The position numbers and the translations under genes were made by a program. A stretch of DNA of 5,628 nucleotides from JAIVJN01 sp036732565 (GTDB lineage: Bacteria; Acidobacteriota; Vicinamibacteria; Vicinamibacterales; UBA2999), in contig DAINCF010000477.1 of assembly GCA_036732565.1 (NCBI GenBank), forward strand, positions 1 to 5,628, given 5' to 3'. Positions 1 through 5,605 of the stretch are shown piece after piece. The first letter of the stretch is position 1, and each line of letters begins with the position of its first letter. A model generated the notes under the pieces. That model was given only the letters and a program-made list of their open reading frames with translations. It did no database searches and was not told the origin of the DNA.

Positions 1-981
1 CCGAACGCCACGCTGACAGCGGTGCCAGGGATCGCCGTGGGTCATGCCACGATGCAGGGGCGTCCCACCGGATGCACGGTCGTCCTGACCGAGGCGGGCG
101 CGGTTGGCGGCGTCGACGTGCGCGGCGCGGCGCCGGGCACGCGTGAAACCGATCTTCTCAATCCGATCAACAGCGTCGACAAGGTGCACGCGATCGTGCT
201 CTCCGGCGGCAGCGCGTTCGGGCTCGACGCCGCAACCGGCGTGGTGCGCTACCTCGACGAACGCGATATCGGGTTCAAGGTCACCTCGCACGGCGTTCCG
301 GTGTCAGTGCCGATCGTGCCGGCAGCCGTGCTGATCGATCTTGGCGTTGGTGGCTCCGCGAAGATTCGCCCCGACGCCGACTGTGGCTATCGCGCGGCGT
401 CGACGGCCACCGCCGCACCGGTCGCCGAGGGCAGCGTCGGCGCCGGCACCGGAGCAACGGTCGGCAAGAGCGCGGGATTCCAGCGCGCGATGAAGGGCGG
501 GCTCGGCAGCGCGGCGATCCGCATGCCCGACGGCCTGATCGTCGGCGCGGTCGTGGCGGTCAACGCGCTCGGTGACGTCATCGACCCAGACACCGGCCGC
601 GTGGTCGCCGGCGCTCGAACAGTAGATGGCCGCGGCCTTGCCGACGCACGCGCTCTATTCCGCCAAGGCTCAACGCAGCCGCCATCCGTCGGTGGCAACA
701 CCACCATCGGTATCGTCGCCACCAATCGGCCGCTGACGAAATCCCAAGCAACGAAGATCGCGCAGATGACCCACGACGGCTACGCGCGCACCATCTTCCC
801 AATCCACACACCAGCGGACGGCGACACGGTGTTCGCGCTTTCGACCGGCACCGATGCCGGCACCATCGACGTCTCGAGAATCGGTGCCCTGGCCGCCGAC
901 GTGATGGCGAAGGCGGTGCTTCGAGCCGTGACGCAGGCCACCGGCCTTCCCGGGTATCCAGCGGTCCGCGACTTGAAGTGA
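1..981 (+). CDS. P1-family (DmpA/S58) self-processing aminopeptidase, 5' end cut by window
   Basis: Members of this family are Ntn-fold-like aminopeptidases. They split themselves into alpha and beta chains, and the new N-terminal Ser or Thr becomes the nucleophile. Seen here (numbering from the first codon in the window, 326 residues): an N-terminal VPGIAVGHAT stretch, RPTGCTVVL, the glycine-rich LSGGSAFGLD at 67-76, a GSVGAGTGATVGK loop at 144-156, GGNTTIGIVATN with the likely cleavage between N233 and T234, and FALSTG at 278-283. The C-terminus (GLPGYPAVRDLK) looks complete, ending in TGA. The frame is open to the left edge. The first usable codon, GTG at 22, would remove the conserved LTAVPGI segment, so the true start is probably a short way upstream and any signal peptide cannot be judged. 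The nucleophile would be Thr rather than the Ser of DmpA/BapA. The family is secure; the natural peptide substrate is unknown. The next gene is 243 bp away, so this one is probably the last of its transcript. Confidence 0.9.
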   Translation, partial: PNATLTAVPGIAVGHATMQGRPTGCTVVLTEAGAVGGVDVRGAAPGTRETDLLNPINSVDKVHAIVLSGGSAFGLDAATGVVRYLDERDIGFKVTSHGVPVSVPIVPAAVLIDLGVGGSAKIRPDADCGYRAASTATAAPVAEGSVGAGTGATVGKSAGFQRAMKGGLGSAAIRMPDGLIVGAVVAVNALGDVIDPDTGRVVAGARTVDGRGLADARALFRQGSTQPPSVGGNTTIGIVATNRPLTKSQATKIAQMTHDGYARTIFPIHTPADGDTVFALSTGTDAGTIDVSRIGALAADVMAKAVLRAVTQATGLPGYPAVRDLK

Positions 982-1224
982 CGCACACGCCCCGGTCGAC
1001 GTCGGTAAATAGAAGCCGCGCTGGCGCGAATCAGCTCGTCGGGATCCAGCGTGCGAATCTGGGATGAAGCCGAGGAACCTGAAAGTGAGGGACGCAGTCG
1101 GAAGGCGAGCCGCCGGAAGGTCAGGATGGGACGACGGACGTCAGTGCCATCATTAGTATCCCCTCAACCACCCCACTCTTCAAGACTGTTTGTTGGCCCG
1201 CAGGACGGGTATCATCGCCGGCTC
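982..1224. other. Intergenic gap between peptidase and DUF6178-like gene
   Basis: No gene is supported here. A weak CGCG-CTGG-CGCG hairpin lies at 1017-1028, but no T-tract follows, so it is not a convincing terminator. Positions 1055-1135 are notably purine-rich on the plus strand and contain two copies of CGGAAGG 15 bp apart (1099 and 1114). The frame of the downstream gene is open back to a GTG at 1051. That 58-codon extension is basic and Ser/Arg-rich, does not resemble the family, and has no ribosome binding site. A 30-codon ORF (ATG 1064, TAG 1154) is also unconvincing. The stretch may hold the downstream promoter and decayed sequence. Confidence 0.5.
1210..1215 (+). promoter_or_regulatory. 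Candidate -10 hexamer (TATCAT) for the DUF6178-like gene
   Basis: TATCAT matches the bacterial -10 consensus at five of six positions and ends 9 nt before the ATG at 1225. Transcription from it would begin at or within a few bases of the start codon, giving a leaderless or nearly leaderless mRNA. This fits the lack of a Shine-Dalgarno sequence before that ATG. A TTGTTG at 1190-1195 is too close (14 bp) to be a normal -35, and no better -35 is seen. Confidence 0.35.
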
Positions 1225-2985
1225 ATGTCGATAACCACGAACCGCGAAACGGCGCCCCGCGATGGGGACTCGGTGGATCATCGGCTCGCGCGTCTCCTGG
1301 ATACACCGTTCCTCGCGCGGGTCGTCCCGCAGCTCACGCCGGAGACGCTGCAACAGCTCATTCGGCACCGTGGACTCGATGCGTGCGTCGAGCTCGTCAC
1401 GTTTGCCACGCCCGCGCAGCTCACCTCCCTGCTCGACCTCGACCTATGGCGCCATGCCCAGCCGGGACGCGACGACGAGTTCGATGTCGATCGTTTCGGC
1501 GAATGGCTCGAGGTGCTCGTGGACACCGGAGACACGGTGGCGGCACGCACCGTCGCCGCCCTCGACAAGCACGTGGTGATCGTCGGCCTCTCCCGTTACC
1601 TGCGTGTATTCGACCCGGGCACATTCGAACCGACAGAGTCGAGTGACGACGAGCCGATGGATCGCAACGAGATGATGAACAGCGAGACGAGCGGCGACGT
1701 GCCCGAGTGTGAAGTGGGCGGCTATCTGGTGCGGGCGCGGAGAACCGATGCGTGGGACGCGATCGTCACGCTCCTCGTCACGCTCGAGACCGAGCACAAC
1801 CACGACTTTCACGCGGTGATGCAGGGATGTCGCCGCCTGTCTCACTCCAGAGCGGAGATCGACGGCCTCGACGATCTGCTGATGGCACCGGAGCAGCACC
1901 TCCATGACGTCGCGATCGAACGGGAGCGACGGCGCTCGCGTCACGGCTACGCGACACCGGCCGACGCGCGCGCCTTCCTTCGGATGGCGCGGCAACTGTC
2001 AGACTCGCCAAAGGCGTCGGCCTCAGGGTCGCGGGCGGCATCGGTCAACCCCATCGCCACGGCCTACTTTCGCGCGGCCAACGAAGAAGCGGACACTACA
2101 CCAGAAAGTGCGTCTGCAGGTGTAGGTGAAACTGCGGCACACCACGACGCGACAGACGTCTCCGCCGGCGGAGACGCCGACGTCCCCCCATCGATCGACG
2201 CGGTCATCGAACTGCTGGCCGAGGCTGGCGTGATGCCGGACCGGCCGCGGGCGCTGCTCGAAGCCGCAGACGAGGACCCTCGAGCCGCGAGAATCCCGCT
2301 CCTGAGGCGGCTGATGAAGTTCGTCCTGCACCACGACGAGACCGCGTACCTCACGCGCGGTCGTGAGCTTGCATTCCTCGCGAATACGCTGCTCGCGGGA
2401 TCCTCTGTTCAGTCGCGGCCGTTCACGCCCCAGGAAGCGTCCGATGCGGCTGCGTGCGTCTGCAACCTCGGTCTCGAATGCTGGCCCGCACGCCTGCCAG
2501 GTGCGACCCCGCATGCCGCATCGTCGCCACGAGAACTCGACACGGCCATGCCGCCCGACGGGTTCCTCGTGGATCACGACCTCGTGACGGCGTTCGAACT
2601 TGGCTGGTCGGTGCTGTACCGGGACGTGAGCCTGTTCGTGGCGGATCAGCTGATGTCAACGTTGGCCGATCTTCATCGTGTCGATGCCGACACCCGCCAC
2701 GGACTCCGCGCGCTGCGGCTCACGCTCGTGAAGCAGCGCGAGGCCGGCACACCGTGGCTCGCGCGCGACGCCGCCGACGTCCTCGCGATGCTCGACATGA
2801 CCGCCTGGATCAGCGTGCGCGGATTGCTGGACGAATGTCCCATCCTGCCCGCGGCGCTGACCGCCGTGATCGAGCGCCGCATGACGGCCGTCAGCCCGAC
2901 CGCGTTCGAGTTCATCTCGACGACAGCCCAGATTGGCGACGTTCGCCTCTTCATGAGGACGCTCCCCGGCCTGTTGTCTGGCTGA
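1225..2985 (+). CDS. DUF6178-like protein of unknown function
   Basis: A 586-residue, mostly helical, soluble-looking protein with no signal peptide or membrane segment. From memory it matches the DUF6178 pattern: an N-terminal part with the LTPETLQQLI and TPAQLTSLLDLDLW helices (about 37-75), a WLEVLVDTGD helix (94-103), a RYLRVFDPG turn (124-132), an acidic stretch (137-162), then GYLVRARRTDAWDAIVTLL (166-184). A highly polar block follows, with GCRRLSHS and EIDGLDDLLM (201-220) and ERERRRSRHGYATPADARAFL (232-252). A low-complexity Ala/Ser/Thr/Asp linker (about 258-322) leads to a C-terminal helical half containing CNLGLECW and LLDECPILPAALTAVIERR. I chose ATG 1225 over the open frame from GTG 1051 because family-like sequence begins soon after it and a -10-like hexamer sits just upstream. 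Function is not known; the repeated helical hairpins could be a scaffold, which is inference. It stands alone, convergent with the next gene. Confidence 0.75.
   Translation: MSITTNRETAPRDGDSVDHRLARLLDTPFLARVVPQLTPETLQQLIRHRGLDACVELVTFATPAQLTSLLDLDLWRHAQPGRDDEFDVDRFGEWLEVLVDTGDTVAARTVAALDKHVVIVGLSRYLRVFDPGTFEPTESSDDEPMDRNEMMNSETSGDVPECEVGGYLVRARRTDAWDAIVTLLVTLETEHNHDFHAVMQGCRRLSHSRAEIDGLDDLLMAPEQHLHDVAIERERRRSRHGYATPADARAFLRMARQLSDSPKASASGSRAASVNPIATAYFRAANEEADTTPESASAGVGETAAHHDATDVSAGGDADVPPSIDAVIELLAEAGVMPDRPRALLEAADEDPRAARIPLLRRLMKFVLHHDETAYLTRGRELAFLANTLLAGSSVQSRPFTPQEASDAAACVCNLGLECWPARLPGATPHAASSPRELDTAMPPDGFLVDHDLVTAFELGWSVLYRDVSLFVADQLMSTLADLHRVDADTRHGLRALRLTLVKQREAGTPWLARDAADVLAMLDMTAWISVRGLLDECPILPAALTAVIERRMTAVSPTAFEFISTTAQIGDVRLFMRTLPGLLSG
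2157..2176. repeat. Perfect 20-bp palindrome inside the DUF6178-like gene
   Basis: CGTCTCCGCCGGCGGAGACG is its own reverse complement over all 20 bases. It encodes residues 311-318 (DVSAGGDA) in the low-complexity linker between the two helical halves. It could be an inserted palindromic element tolerated in a flexible linker, a protein binding site, or a chance product of GC-rich repetitive codons. Only one copy is seen in the window. Confidence 0.6.
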
Positions 2986-2999
2986 GCGCGCACTCGATC

Positions 3000-3029
3000 G
3001 CAAGGACCGCCGGCATGACTGGCCCTTGC
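3000..3029. terminator. Weak stem-loop in the convergent gap (doubtful terminator)
   Basis: The 75-bp gap between the converging genes holds GCAAGG at 3000-3005 and its complement CCTTGC at 3024-3029. An inner GCC/GGC pair (3009-3011 with 3021-3023) is separated by a 3-nt bulge. No T-tract follows on either strand, so intrinsic termination is unlikely unless the organism uses stem-loops without U-tails. It is listed because it is the only structure in the gap. Confidence 0.2.
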
Positions 3030-3060
3030 CGTAAAGCGATGGCCGCGTCGGTACGGGAGA

Positions 3061-3861
3061 TCAGGGCCAGCGGGCGAGAGCCCGTGCGGTCGCCTGTTCC
3101 ACGGGATTGAGATTTCCGTGCGGCCGATTGTCCGGGTCCACGGGCAGCAACGGTGGCTGGGCCAGGAATCGCGGACGCTCGCCCTGGTGTAGTTGGGCGG
3201 CATGCACCAGGAATGGGTGACACACGTACACCGTACCGGCGCCGCCCGTGGCAGTGACGACGGGGCGATGAGCGCTCGTCGCGAAGCCGTCAGCGGCGAG
3301 CTCCCTCAGCGTCAGCCCCTGTTCTCCGGCGGGCGCAAGCTGCCGGGCGATGTCCGCGTGTGACCCGGCCCGAATGCGCGTCGGTGCATCGTGATCACCC
3401 ACGTCGGAGAACAGGAACAGCATCAGCAGCGCACGGCCCTTCGAGTGGATGTTGGCGCGCCAGGACATGAAGTCCGGCGTGTCGGTGCCGAAGCTGACAT
3501 CGATGTGCCAACCGGCGTCGCCGGGATCGGCGGCAGACGGGAACCGCACGGGGAACGTCCCCATCGCCGCAGGTCGAAGCCAGCGTCCCTGGCCCACCAA
3601 CTGATCGAACGCGGCGTGCAGCCGTGGGGTGTTCGCGGCCTCGACGAACGGAGGCTGCGTGAACATGCCCAGTCGAATGACCGGCTGCGTCCACGTCGCG
3701 GGATCCTCCGGGCTGCACCCTGTCGCCTTCCAGAGGATCGCTCGGGCGGTATCCGCCCGCTCCCGGGGGAACGCGTGGTCGATGCGTACGAATCCGTCGG
3801 TGATGAACTGTTCGATTTGCGCAGGCTCGAGCCCACGCACTACGGGCGTGATGTCTTCCAT
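3061..3861 (-). CDS. Phytanoyl-CoA dioxygenase (PhyH) family Fe(II)/2-oxoglutarate oxygenase
   Basis: A cytoplasmic oxygenase of 266 residues. Family members use Fe(II), O2 and 2-oxoglutarate to hydroxylate small organic substrates. Ligands seen: the HxD pair in GWHIDVSFG (H119, D121), the distal histidine in HPFLVHAAQ (H220), and R231 in ERPRF exactly 11 residues later, the same spacing as between the distal His and the 2-oxoglutarate-binding Arg of human PhyH. Other family-like segments are EQFITDGFVRIDHAF at the N-terminus, ANTPRLHAAFDQLVGQGRW, TFPVRFPSA, and GRALLMLFLFSDVGDHDAPTRIRAGSH. The open frame extends to GTG 3954 and an ATG at 3873, but ATG 3861 is preferred: it has an AGGA ribosome binding site 5 nt upstream, and PhyH proteins usually begin shortly before the EQF-DGF helix. 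It is convergent with the DUF6178-like gene and divergent from the amidohydrolase. The substrate cannot be told. It belongs to a subfamily with a long conserved QPPLLP-type tail (AQPPLLPVDP). Confidence 0.9.
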   Translation of the reverse strand: MEDITPVVRGLEPAQIEQFITDGFVRIDHAFPRERADTARAILWKATGCSPEDPATWTQPVIRLGMFTQPPFVEAANTPRLHAAFDQLVGQGRWLRPAAMGTFPVRFPSAADPGDAGWHIDVSFGTDTPDFMSWRANIHSKGRALLMLFLFSDVGDHDAPTRIRAGSHADIARQLAPAGEQGLTLRELAADGFATSAHRPVVTATGGAGTVYVCHPFLVHAAQLHQGERPRFLAQPPLLPVDPDNRPHGNLNPVEQATARALARWP

Positions 3862-3866
3862 GAATG

Positions 3867-3871
3867 TCCTC
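3867..3871 (-). promoter_or_regulatory. Ribosome binding site deciding the PhyH start
   Basis: Read on the minus strand this is GAGGA, ending 5 nt before ATG 3861. It favours that start over ATG 3873 (4 codons upstream) and GTG 3954, neither of which has as good a site. It is the only clear Shine-Dalgarno sequence seen in the window. Confidence 0.6.
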
Positions 3872-3928
3872 ATCGCATGAACATGCCCATCCCGCTGCAT
3901 CGGGAGGGGAACAGCTGGTTGTCGTGGG

Positions 3929-3947
3929 CCGCCGCTCGATGCGGCGG
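3929..3947 (-). promoter_or_regulatory. Strong GC hairpin upstream of the PhyH gene
   Basis: CCGCCGC (3929-3935) and GCGGCGG (3941-3947) form a perfect 7-bp stem around a 5-base loop. The hairpin lies about 68 bp upstream of the PhyH start codon, so it would fall in the mRNA leader if transcription begins near 4020. No T-tract follows on the minus strand, so it is not a standard terminator. Regulatory action is a guess; it could also be chance in GC-rich sequence. Confidence 0.35.
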
Positions 3948-3967
3948 ATGGCACCAGAGGCGAGAGG

Positions 3968-4015
3968 TCAGCCGAGAAACACGGCCGAAGCGATGACGAT
4001 CGCGACGAACTTCAT
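3968..4015 (-). CDS. Possible tiny hydrophobic leader ORF (15 codons)
   Basis: On the minus strand, ATG 4015 opens MKFVAIVIASAVFLG followed by TGA at 3970-3968. Further in-frame ATGs at 4024 and 4027 would add MMIA. The sequence has the form of a signal-peptide core: a lysine, then a hydrophobic run ending in small residues. It lies about 107 bp upstream of the PhyH start. It might be a translated leader peptide, the 5' remnant of a decayed exported-protein gene, or chance. Past the stop, the same frame runs on with no clear domain. Nothing proves it is expressed. Confidence 0.25.
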   Translation of the reverse strand: MKFVAIVIASAVFLG

Positions 4016-4025
4016 GGCGATCATC

Positions 4026-4031
4026 ATTATG
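4026..4031 (-). promoter_or_regulatory. Candidate minus-strand -10 hexamer (CATAAT)
   Basis: Read on the minus strand the hexamer is CATAAT, five of six matches to TATAAT. It is 10 nt upstream of ATG 4015. If used, it would transcribe the tiny leader ORF and then the PhyH gene. No good -35 is seen 16-18 bp upstream. It is one of few AT-rich spots in the divergent region, which is why it is noted. Confidence 0.25.
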
Positions 4032-4105
4032 GCATGCAAAGGCGCCTGACCCGCGTGTGGCGCGTTGACGCATGAAGAGTGCGGTGCGAAATTTCCGATG
4101 GCGTC

Positions 4106-4111
4106 TACACT
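4106..4111 (+). promoter_or_regulatory. Candidate -10 hexamer (TACACT) for the amidohydrolase gene
   Basis: TACACT fits the TAnnnT form of a -10 box and ends 6 nt before ATG 4118, so a transcript would start at or next to the start codon. No Shine-Dalgarno sequence precedes that ATG, which fits a leaderless mRNA. An alternative promoter is TTGACG (4065-4070) with a 17-bp spacer to GAAATT (4088-4093), which would give a leader of roughly 18 nt. The sequence does not settle which is used. Confidence 0.35.
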
Positions 4112-4117
4112 TCGGCT

Positions 4118-5539
4118 ATGCCGATTCGCCGTAGGCTCCTCACGGGCCTACCGTTCGCCACCATAGCTCTCGCCTGCCTCAGTTGCTCGACGCGGCCGTC
4201 GCCGGCGCCGCCTGCGCTGCTGATCCGCGACGTCACGATCCTGTCGATGGACGACGAGGCGCCGCGCCGTGGCTCGGTCCTCGTGCGCGGCGATCGCATC
4301 GAATACGTCGGGCCCACCGCTTCCCTTCCGCCCGCTCTGAATGCGCAGATCGTCGACGGCAGCGGCCGCTTCCTAATCCCCGGCCTGATCGACATGCACA
4401 CCCACGTTTCGAAGACGCGTGGATCGTCTCTGTCGTTGCTGGTTTCCACAGGCGTGACCACAGTCCGCGATCTCGGCGGGGATCACGAGGAACTGCTGGA
4501 CTGGCGCCGCGAGATCGATGCAGGCACACGCATCGGACCGCGGCTGCTGATCGCCGGGCCGTATCTCGAATCGGCGAGCAACGCCGCACGTCAGCACGGG
4601 ACGCCCGCCAGCGAGATGGTCGAGCCCACCGAGCGCACGCGAGTCGGCGTCGCCACGCCGGCGGATGCCGACCGCATCATCTCGGGGATCGCCGCGCGTG
4701 GCGTCGACCACCTCAAGATCCGCACGACGACCGACCGCGACACCTACCTGGCGATCGGCGCCGCTGCGAAGCGCCACGCCCTTCCCCTGGCCGGACACAT
4801 CCAGCCCTACTCGCCCGACGATATCCTCGCGTCGGGTCAGTCATCCCTCGAACACGGCTTCTATCCGCCACTCGATGAACGCCCGAGCATCGACCGCCGG
4901 TCGTTCTTCACCCGTCTGGCGGCTGCCGGTGTCGCAATCGTGCCGACGCTCGTCGTGCTGGAAGGGCTGGGCATGCCGGACGACGAGGCCTTGAAGCGCC
5001 GGGTCGCCGATGCGGACAGTCCACCGGATGGGAAGCGGATGTTGTCAGCCTACCTCCGTGCCGAGTGGCGGGAGCAACTCGCCGAACAGGGACCCGAACG
5101 GCGTCCGGTGTATCAACGCCTGCAGGAGAGCACTCGGCGCGACCTGCGCGAGATGCGGGCGGCGGGTGTTCGTGTTCTCGCCGGGACGGACCTCGGCGTA
5201 CTGACCGTCGTGCCCGGTTTGTCGCTGCACGAGGAGCTGAGGTTGTTGGTGAGGGACGCCAACCTGTCCCCACTCGACGCCTTGCGTGCGGCCACGCGCG
5301 ACGCCGCTGTCTTTCTCGGCCGCGAGCAGGAGATCGGCACGATTGCCGCAGGCAGGAGGGCGGACCTCATCCTCCTGGACGCCGACCCGCTCGCCGACAT
5401 CGCTCATGTATCCGGCATCAGCGCAGTCGTGCTGCGCGGCCGTCTCTTCGATCGGGCGACGCTGACGCGTCTGGTCGACGAGGTGTCGGGCGCGCCGGAC
5501 GTCGCGGCCAACGATTGGCCGAGGACGCCGGCACGCTAA
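4118..5539 (+). CDS. Exported metal-dependent amidohydrolase, probable lipoprotein
   Basis: A 473-residue hydrolase of the amidohydrolase superfamily, imidazolonepropionase/Xaa-Pro-dipeptidase-like group. These enzymes hydrolyse amide bonds with one or two metals in a TIM barrel. Seen: a basic N-terminus RRRLL (4-8), a hydrophobic stretch and a permissive lipobox ending at C20 (IALAC), then a Ser/Pro-rich tether. The N-terminal beta-sandwich (LLIRDVTILSMDD to GRFLIPG) follows. Metal and active-site residues are H94 and H96 (GLIDMHTHV), probable carboxylated K200 (HLKIRT), H227 (LAGHI), H246 (LEHGF) and D358 (LAGTDLG). The C-terminal part has the usual GREQEIGTIAAGRRADLILLDADPL sandwich return. 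All ligands are present, so it is likely active. ATG 4118 is chosen over GTG 4079 because it puts the signal sequence at the very N-terminus. RR-R-LL resembles a Tat motif, so folded export is possible. The specific substrate is unknown. It is divergent from the PhyH gene, with no co-transcribed partner in view. Confidence 0.9.
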   Translation: MPIRRRLLTGLPFATIALACLSCSTRPSPAPPALLIRDVTILSMDDEAPRRGSVLVRGDRIEYVGPTASLPPALNAQIVDGSGRFLIPGLIDMHTHVSKTRGSSLSLLVSTGVTTVRDLGGDHEELLDWRREIDAGTRIGPRLLIAGPYLESASNAARQHGTPASEMVEPTERTRVGVATPADADRIISGIAARGVDHLKIRTTTDRDTYLAIGAAAKRHALPLAGHIQPYSPDDILASGQSSLEHGFYPPLDERPSIDRRSFFTRLAAAGVAIVPTLVVLEGLGMPDDEALKRRVADADSPPDGKRMLSAYLRAEWREQLAEQGPERRPVYQRLQESTRRDLREMRAAGVRVLAGTDLGVLTVVPGLSLHEELRLLVRDANLSPLDALRAATRDAAVFLGREQEIGTIAAGRRADLILLDADPLADIAHVSGISAVVLRGRLFDRATLTRLVDEVSGAPDVAANDWPRTPAR

Positions 5540-5556
5540 GAGCACGTTGCGAAACT

Positions 5557-5600
5557 GTACGTAGCGCAGGCCTTCAGGGTACGTAGCGCAGGCCTTCAGG
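5557..5600. repeat. Perfect 22-bp tandem duplication
   Basis: Two adjacent identical 22-base units occupy 5557-5578 and 5579-5600, each beginning GTACGTAGCGCAGG and ending CCTTCAGG. They begin 17 bp after the amidohydrolase stop codon. The second unit runs directly into the right arm of a palindrome, so the first looks like a partial duplicate of the left half of a larger intergenic element. Confidence 0.85.
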
Positions 5601-5605
5601 CCTGC
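5588..5605. repeat. Palindromic intergenic repeat element with hairpin, cut by window end
   Basis: GCAGGCC, loop TTCA, GGCCTGC form a perfect 7-bp stem with a tetraloop. The flanks CGTAGC on the left and CTCAGCGGTGAGCGCCGG on the right probably belong to the same element, which continues beyond the window. From memory, similar GTAGCGCAGGCC repeats are scattered between genes in Vicinamibacteria-like genomes; this was not searched. It could serve as a 3' end stabiliser or terminator for the amidohydrolase mRNA, but no T-tract follows. Confidence 0.55.

Noticed and set aside
1064..1156. 30-codon ORF starting MKPRNLKVRDAV
   Set aside because: No ribosome binding site, no recognisable family, and the purine-rich composition explains the basic residues.
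1051..1224. N-terminal extension of the DUF6178-like protein from GTG 1051
   Set aside because: The 58 extra residues are basic and low in family-like pattern, have no ribosome binding site, and would overlap the best promoter candidate.
1444..1995. 183-codon open frame on the minus strand within the DUF6178-like gene
   Set aside because: It is antisense to a gene with family-like sequence, is rich in Arg/His/Val of GC-rich shadow type, and has no recognisable domain.
2023..2577. 184-codon minus-strand open frame
   Set aside because: A shadow of the same gene; its composition is dominated by Arg/Gly/Val and no motif is seen.
3862..3954. N-terminal extension of the PhyH protein to GTG 3954
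   Set aside because: It lacks a ribosome binding site and PhyH-like sequence. ATG 3861 has AGGA at good spacing.
3391..3996. 201-codon plus-strand open frame opposite the PhyH gene
   Set aside because: The minus strand there carries all PhyH metal and cofactor ligands, while the plus frame has no domain-like sequence.
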